Positions 59,275 to 64,000 of a stretch of DNA of 64,000 nucleotides are shown here, in pieces. The DNA is from Kitasatospora aureofaciens. GTDB lineage: Bacteria > Actinomycetota > Actinomycetes > Streptomycetales > Streptomycetaceae. The stretch spans positions 46,211 to 110,210 of the forward strand of contig NZ_JPRF03000027.1 in assembly GCF_001188955.3 (NCBI RefSeq). The letters are read 5' to 3'. The position numbers were made by a program, and so were the translations under genes. Each line of letters begins with the position of its first letter. The first letter of the stretch is position 1. A model generated the notes under the pieces. It was not told where the DNA came from. It did not search any database and was given only the letters and a program-made list of their open reading frames with translations.

Positions 59275-60258
59275 CTAGTAGGGCGTGCCGTTGGCGAAGT
59301 CGGTGGCGAAGGTCGACTCGATCGCGTTGAGCACCCCGGAGTCGGAGACGATCAGGCCCAGCTCGCGGTTGTTGTTCAGCGAGTTGTCCGAGAAGTTCTC
59401 CGAGCCGGCGAACACCTTGGCGGTGGAGGTGCCGTAGTCGGCGACGACGGCCTTGGCGTGGATGTACAGGCCGGTGGTCGAGGAGTAGGTGACCACCCTG
59501 GCGCCGGCCGAGGTGACCTCGTCGAAGGAGGAGCCGTACGAGCTCGGGTCCATCCCGACGACGCGCACCGTGACGCCGCGGTTGGCGGCCGCGGTGACCG
59601 CGTCGACCAGGGCCTGGTCGCCGAACTCCAGCTCCTCGACGTCCAGCGAGGTCTGCGCGCCGTTGATCAGCGCCAGCAGGCGGTCCTGCGAGTCGGTGGG
59701 CGACCAGACCAGGTTGTCGCCGTCGGAGGGGGTGATCGAGGTCTTGGCGTAGTCGGCGGCGAAGACCTGCTCGATCGCGTTGACGTCGTTGGCGTCGGTG
59801 TCGAGGACGCCGTAGTCGCGGCTGCTGGAGTAGTAGGTGGCGTCCAGGTTCCCGGTCAGGATCAGGGAGGTGGCGCCGTCCACGGTGACGGTCTTCTGGT
59901 GGGTGTAGACGAACGCCGAGGAGGAGTACGTCACGCCGACGCCGGCCGCCCTCAGCGCGCTGTAGGCGGAGCCGTTGACCGAGGTGTGCTGGGCGTCCAG
60001 GATGACCCGGACCTTGACGCCGGCCCGCCGACGGGCGATCAGGTCGTTGACCGCCGTGGTGTCGCGCAGCTCGTACATGGTGACGTCGATGCTCTTGGTG
60101 GCCGAGTTGATCAGGTTGTAGACCACCGTGTGGCTCTGGTCGGGGAAGACCACGGCGGTGTAGGTGCCGGTCGCGTGGGCGGTGCCGGTGGCGGATATCA
60201 GGCCGGCACCGGCGAGCAGCAGAGCGCCGGCACGGCGCGCGAGGGTGGCCAGGGGCAT
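59275..60258 (-). CDS. Secreted phospholipase D-like protein with two HKD motifs
   Basis: 327 residues from the ATG at 60258. A signal peptide (GALLLAGAGLISATGTAHA) precedes two PLD halves. The first has THQKTVTVDGATSLILTGN, the second has HAKAVVADYGTSTAKVFAGS followed by ENFSDNSLNNNREL. Both H-x-K-x4-D motifs are present, so the bilobal active site seems complete. It may act on phospholipids, nucleic acids or teichoic acids outside the cell. Same direction as the phosphoesterase, 119 bp upstream of it. Confidence 0.92.
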   Translation of the reverse strand: MPLATLARRAGALLLAGAGLISATGTAHATGTYTAVVFPDQSHTVVYNLINSATKSIDVTMYELRDTTAVNDLIARRRAGVKVRVILDAQHTSVNGSAYSALRAAGVGVTYSSSAFVYTHQKTVTVDGATSLILTGNLDATYYSSSRDYGVLDTDANDVNAIEQVFAADYAKTSITPSDGDNLVWSPTDSQDRLLALINGAQTSLDVEELEFGDQALVDAVTAAANRGVTVRVVGMDPSSYGSSFDEVTSAGARVVTYSSTTGLYIHAKAVVADYGTSTAKVFAGSENFSDNSLNNNRELGLIVSDSGVLNAIESTFATDFANGTPY

Positions 60259-60555
60259 GGGGACTCCGTGGTCGGTGAGGGGAAGTCGCTGGGGGGGAAG
60301 GCCCGGTGCGAGGCGGCACCGGACGGCGGAGCGAGCGCCCGAACAGCATGGGGGCGGGACGGTCAACGCGGGTAGACGACGGGAGGTAAAACCTTGACCC
60401 CGGCCCGGAGAACGAACGGTGCGCCCGCCAAATCCACCCGACAACGGACGATGCGGGCGATCCGGTTCACATTGCGACCAGCCGCCCCGACCGATGATAG
60501 TGATCACGATCGACGCGATCCGACACCGCGTCAGCCCACGAGAGAGCCGAGGAAC

Positions 60556-61836
60556 ATGGCGAAGACCAGCCTTCTGCGTCCGCTCGCGGTGACCGCCGCC
60601 GCCGCTGTCCTGGTGGCGGGCGGAACCGCCCCCGCACTGGCCGCCGACCAGGGTGGCGCGACGCTGCCGACCCCCGACACGGCCGGCGTGCTGAACGCAC
60701 TCCAGGCCACCACGGGCGCGGGCGCCCCCGGCGCCTTCGCGGTGATCCGCGACCACGGCGACGACGACCGGACCCGCTCGCTGGCCGTCGGCAGGGCGAA
60801 CCTGGACGGGACGCCGATGAACTCCGCGTGGAGGTTCCGGGTCGGCAGCAACAGCAAGATGTTCGCCGCCGTTCTCGTGATGCAGCTGGCGCAGGAGGGC
60901 CGGATCGACCTCGACAAGCCGCTGTGCGACTACCTCCCGGCCGGGACCCTCCCCGAGGGCTGGACGATGACCGGCCGCCAGGTGATGGAGCACCGGGCCG
61001 GCGTCTACGACCACACCAACGACCTGCTGGAGCAGCCCGGCGAGGAGACCACCTCCGCCTTCGAGGCCCGCATCCGCAGCAAGGTGTACGCCCCGGCCGA
61101 CCTGGTCGCGATGTCCGTCAAGCATGGCCAGCAGTACGCGCCGGGCAGCCGCTACACCTACTCCAACACCGACTTCGTGCTGATGGGCCTCGCCGTCGAG
61201 CACCTCACCGGCCGCCCGTACGCGGACGTGCTGCGCGAGCGGATCATCGAGCCGCTCCGCCTGAAGCGGACCTCCTTCGTCGTCCCCCACCAGCGGATCG
61301 CGGGCGCCCACATCACCGGCTACCTCACCAACGACGACCGCAGCAAGCCGCTGCTGGACTCCACCGAGCAGACCGGCTCGTGGGTGTGGAGCGCAGGGGC
61401 GGTCATCTCCTCCGCCGAGGATCTCGACACCTTCCTCACCGCGCTGATGGCCGGCAGCTCCGGCGGACTGGTCTCCGACGACTCGCTGCGCCAGATGGAG
61501 GCCGCACTGCCCACCCCGACCGCCAAGATCTCCTACGGGCTGGGGCTGCGCCGCATCACGCTGTCCTGTGGGGACGTGTACGGGCACGGCGGCATCGTCC
61601 AGGGCTACCAGACCCAGTCCTTCACCACCCCGGACGGGCACCGCTCGGTGGTGGTCTTCGCCAACGCCTCCAACAACGGTTCCGTCACCCAGGGGCTGAT
61701 GAACGCTCTGGAGCCGGCCTTCTGCGGGAAGAAGCCGGCGGCCGCACCGCGAACCGCCTTCACTCCGGCCGCGCGGGACGGCGGGGGCGACCAGGGTGAC
61801 CAGGGCCTGCCGGTGGTGGAGGACACCCGGATCTGA
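60556..61836 (+). CDS. Secreted serine hydrolase (beta-lactamase class C / D-Ala-D-Ala carboxypeptidase type)
   Basis: 426 residues, ATG at 60556 (GAGGAAC just before). Signal peptide LRPLAVTAAAAVLVAGGTAP. Active-site motifs: FRVGSNSKMFAAVLVMQL (S-x-x-K), YTYSNTDFVLMGLAVEHL (Y-x-N) and VYGHGGIVQGYQ (H-G-G in place of K-T-G). These define serine hydrolases of the streptomycete DD-peptidase / esterase group. Two late cysteines are visible (ITLSCGDVY and AFCGKK). Probably acts on wall peptides or esters outside the cell. Confidence 0.93.
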   Translation: MAKTSLLRPLAVTAAAAVLVAGGTAPALAADQGGATLPTPDTAGVLNALQATTGAGAPGAFAVIRDHGDDDRTRSLAVGRANLDGTPMNSAWRFRVGSNSKMFAAVLVMQLAQEGRIDLDKPLCDYLPAGTLPEGWTMTGRQVMEHRAGVYDHTNDLLEQPGEETTSAFEARIRSKVYAPADLVAMSVKHGQQYAPGSRYTYSNTDFVLMGLAVEHLTGRPYADVLRERIIEPLRLKRTSFVVPHQRIAGAHITGYLTNDDRSKPLLDSTEQTGSWVWSAGAVISSAEDLDTFLTALMAGSSGGLVSDDSLRQMEAALPTPTAKISYGLGLRRITLSCGDVYGHGGIVQGYQTQSFTTPDGHRSVVVFANASNNGSVTQGLMNALEPAFCGKKPAAAPRTAFTPAARDGGGDQGDQGLPVVEDTRI

Positions 61837-61881
61837 CCCGGTGCCGCAGCCCAGGGGCCGCTGCGGGCCTGTCCGGCACGA

Positions 61882-64000
61882 TCAGTCGGACAGGCCCTGC
61901 ACGGGGCTCCGGCCGCGCCGGCCGTCCGCGCTCAGGTCGGTGAGCGCCTCGGTGAGGATCTCCCGGGCCTCGTCGGCGCGGCCCTGCTCGATCAGCGCGG
62001 TGCCGAGTTCGGTCAGCGTCTTGGTCATGCTGTCCGGACGCCCGATCGCCTCGTAGTGCACCAGCGCCTGCCGGTAGGCCTTCTCGGCGGCCGGCCAGCG
62101 TTTCAACGCCGCCCGGTCCTGGCCTAGTTCGTGCGCCGTCACGGCGGCCATCAGGTGCATCAGCGGCGAGGACCAGCGCTCCACCAGCTCCAGGGCGCGT
62201 GCCAGCGCCCGGCGGCGGGAGTCCTGCGCCTCATCGGCCCGGCCCAGGTGGCGCAGGCAGGTCGCGGCGCCGCGCAGGGTGACCAGCCGGCCGATCATCG
62301 CGGCCCGGTTGTCCACCTCGGCGAAGGCCTCCGCCGCCCGCTGGTAGCTCTCGCCGGCCTCCTGGTAGCGCTGGAGGTGGCGCAGCCCGGTGCCGAGGTA
62401 GGTGAGCGCCCAGCCCTGCTGCTCGTGGTCGCCCAGGCCGCGGGCCAACGCCAGCCCCTCACCGGCGAGTTCGATGCCGCGCCGGTAGCGGTGCAGACAG
62501 GTGACGTACGTCCAGGCCAGGTAGTTGACGTGCACTGCCTCGGCCTGCCGGTCGCCGCTCGCGCGGGCCGCGTCCACCGACAGCTGGAACACCTCGCCCC
62601 AGAGGTCCCAGCTGACCAGGCGGTCGGAGAACCAGTGCATGGCCTCGGCGGTGTCGATCACCTCCCGGTGGCGGCCCTCCCGCTGCGCCCGGTACAGCGC
62701 GGCCAGCCACTCCGGGTGCTCCTCCTCCAGCCAGCGTGCGGCCTCGGTGAGCGGGACGGAGTCAGCCCCGGCGGCTGCGGCGCCCTCGGCCGCGGTGTGG
62801 TCCGGGTCGAACCGCAGGCCGTGGGCCGCCGCCTCGCGCAGCAGCCAGCTCCCGGCCCGGGTGCGGGCCTCGGCGACGGCCTCGGCCGTCTCGTCGACGG
62901 TCAGGCGCTCTCCCGCGTACAGCCGCACCAGGTCGTGCAGCCGGTAGCGCTCCGGGGCGGCCGGCTGCACCAGGCCCGCGTCCACCAGCTGCTCCAGGAC
63001 GAGTTCGGTGCGCGCGGCCGACAGCCCCGCGTAGCGGGCCAGGACGGACGCGGTGAAGTCCGCCCCGGCCGTCAGCGCGCAGCGGCGCAGCACCAGCCGG
63101 GACTGCTCGGGCAGCCGGCGGTAGGAGAGTTCGAAGGCCGGACGGACGGCGAGGTCCCCGGTCTCCAGCAGGTCCAGGCGGTTCTCCTCAGCGGCGAGCT
63201 GGCGGGCCAGCTGGGCCACCGGCTGCTGCGGCCGGGCGACCAGCCGCTGCCCGGCGATGCGCAGCGCGAGCGGCAGGTAGCCGCAGAGCCGGGCCAGCTC
63301 GGCGGCGGCGTCCGGGGCTGCCTCGACCCGTTCCGGCCCGGCGATCCGGGCCAGCAGCGCGGACGCCTCGGCCGGGGAGAGCACGTCGAGCCGCAGCCGG
63401 TGCACCGCCTCCAGGCCGGGCAGGGCGTGACGGCTGGTCACGATGGTCACGGCCGGACCGGAGCCGGGCAGCAGCGGGCGCACCTGGGCCTCGTCGGCTG
63501 CGTTGTCCAGCACCAGCACCAGCCGGCGGTCGCGGACCAGGGCGCGGAACAGACCGGCCCGCTCCTCCGTCCCGGCGGGCACCGCGCCGTCCGCGACCCC
63601 GAGGGCGCGCAGCACCTGGCCGAGCGCCTCGCGGGCGGCCAGCGGGGTGGCGGCCATACCGCCGAGGTCGAGCGAGAGCTGACCGTCCGGGAAGGCCGGG
63701 GCGAGCGCGTGGGCGGCGTGCAGGGCGAAGGCGGTCTTTCCCAGGCCCGGCTGACCGCTGATCAGCACCACCCGGGGGTGGGCGGGGTGCTCGTCGGCGG
63801 TGAGGGCGGCGAGCTCGGCGAGGGCCTGCTCGCGGGCGGTGAAGTCGGCGAGGTCACGCGGCAGGGCGAGCGCGCCGGGGGGCGTGCCGGGGGGCGCCGA
63901 CGCGTCGAACTCCACCCGGTCGATCACCGTGTCGTCGTGCTCGACGTAGAGGAAGCGCACGGCCCCCACGAGGTTCCGGTCCGCGGTGAGGTCCGGCTCC
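61882..64000 (-). CDS. NB-ARC ATPase with TPR repeats (SARP/AfsR-like regulator part), 5' end off window
   Basis: The frame stays open to the right edge, so the N-terminus is missing; a GTG at 63969 is the first visible start. The NB-ARC part has the Walker A segment VLISGQPGLGKTAFALHAAH and the Walker B segment LVLVLDNAADEAQVRPLL, then TIVTSRHALPGL and LCGYLPLALRIAGQRL. A winged-helix-like region (about residues 260-360) is followed by at least four TPR units (about 450-690). This is the ATPase-TPR half found in AfsR-type regulators and STAND proteins. Whether a DNA-binding domain precedes it cannot be seen. Confidence 0.85.
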   Translation of the reverse strand, partial: EPDLTADRNLVGAVRFLYVEHDDTVIDRVEFDASAPPGTPPGALALPRDLADFTAREQALAELAALTADEHPAHPRVVLISGQPGLGKTAFALHAAHALAPAFPDGQLSLDLGGMAATPLAAREALGQVLRALGVADGAVPAGTEERAGLFRALVRDRRLVLVLDNAADEAQVRPLLPGSGPAVTIVTSRHALPGLEAVHRLRLDVLSPAEASALLARIAGPERVEAAPDAAAELARLCGYLPLALRIAGQRLVARPQQPVAQLARQLAAEENRLDLLETGDLAVRPAFELSYRRLPEQSRLVLRRCALTAGADFTASVLARYAGLSAARTELVLEQLVDAGLVQPAAPERYRLHDLVRLYAGERLTVDETAEAVAEARTRAGSWLLREAAAHGLRFDPDHTAAEGAAAAGADSVPLTEAARWLEEEHPEWLAALYRAQREGRHREVIDTAEAMHWFSDRLVSWDLWGEVFQLSVDAARASGDRQAEAVHVNYLAWTYVTCLHRYRRGIELAGEGLALARGLGDHEQQGWALTYLGTGLRHLQRYQEAGESYQRAAEAFAEVDNRAAMIGRLVTLRGAATCLRHLGRADEAQDSRRRALARALELVERWSSPLMHLMAAVTAHELGQDRAALKRWPAAEKAYRQALVHYEAIGRPDSMTKTLTELGTALIEQGRADEAREILTEALTDLSADGRRGRSPVQGLSD

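Overview
This window is very GC-rich actinobacterial DNA. Third codon positions are almost always G or C, GTG and TTG starts are common, and many secreted proteins are encoded. The gene content points to Streptomycetaceae (Streptomyces or Kitasatospora): tandem DasR-type dre sites before nagB, an NsrR/flavohemoglobin pair, SpoIIE-type phosphatases, DUF3040 and DUF5685 proteins, a MocR regulator, and a LigD-type ligase. It reads as chromosomal, mixed housekeeping and accessory content. I saw no rRNA, tRNA, CRISPR array, intact insertion sequence or recognisable biosynthetic cluster.

Layout. 1-9 kb: a GAF/SpoIIE phosphatase running off the left edge, a cyclase-family hydrolase, secreted protein A (with a paralogue at 53.5 kb), a membrane SpoIIE phosphatase, a MocR regulator, a universal stress protein, a decayed Rpf-domain fragment and a PPOX-family protein. 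9-14.5 kb: AraC regulator, secreted PIG-L deacetylase with a propeller-like tail, an editing-less alanyl-tRNA synthetase paralogue preceded by an alanine-rich mini-ORF and attenuator-like stems, and a CBS-pair protein. 14.5-27 kb: AraC/VOC chimeric remnant, LigD polymerase-ligase, a run of small stress-type genes (PfpI, PRC-barrel, DUF3040, HAD-like), an unknown-VOC pair, a TetR/MFS efflux pair, an acetyltransferase, a secreted sialidase-like protein and a geranylgeranyl-reductase-family enzyme.

27-32 kb holds two adjacent genes (sortase substrate and Ca2+/H+ antiporter) broken by three single-base G/C deletions, then an operon of an FHA-like protein and a Ser/Thr kinase fused to an extracellular lytic-transglycosylase domain. 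32-45 kb: a small secreted protein, nagB under two dre sites, aminotransferase plus DauR-like regulator, secreted beta-propeller protein, nsrR-hmp with matching operators, lutABC (lactate utilisation), a DDAH-like hydrolase, a ferredoxin/metallo-beta-lactamase protein and an SGNH hydrolase. 45-64 kb: DUF2809, DUF2252, an alpha/beta hydrolase, MFS exporter with a truncated XRE/cupin regulator, DUF5685 with a cysteine-dense tail, a gene-poor 1 kb stretch, secreted protein B, a TolB-like lipoprotein, a MarR/leaderless MFS pair, secreted phosphoesterase, PLD and beta-lactamase-like enzymes, and an NB-ARC/TPR regulator running off the right edge.

The most novel-looking locus is 12446-13828. A short ORF with seven alanines among 21 residues sits behind a leaderless-type promoter, is followed by mutually exclusive stems, and precedes a catalytic-core-only AlaRS paralogue. 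This is what ribosome-mediated attenuation by alanyl-tRNA supply would look like. It is an inference from sequence only.
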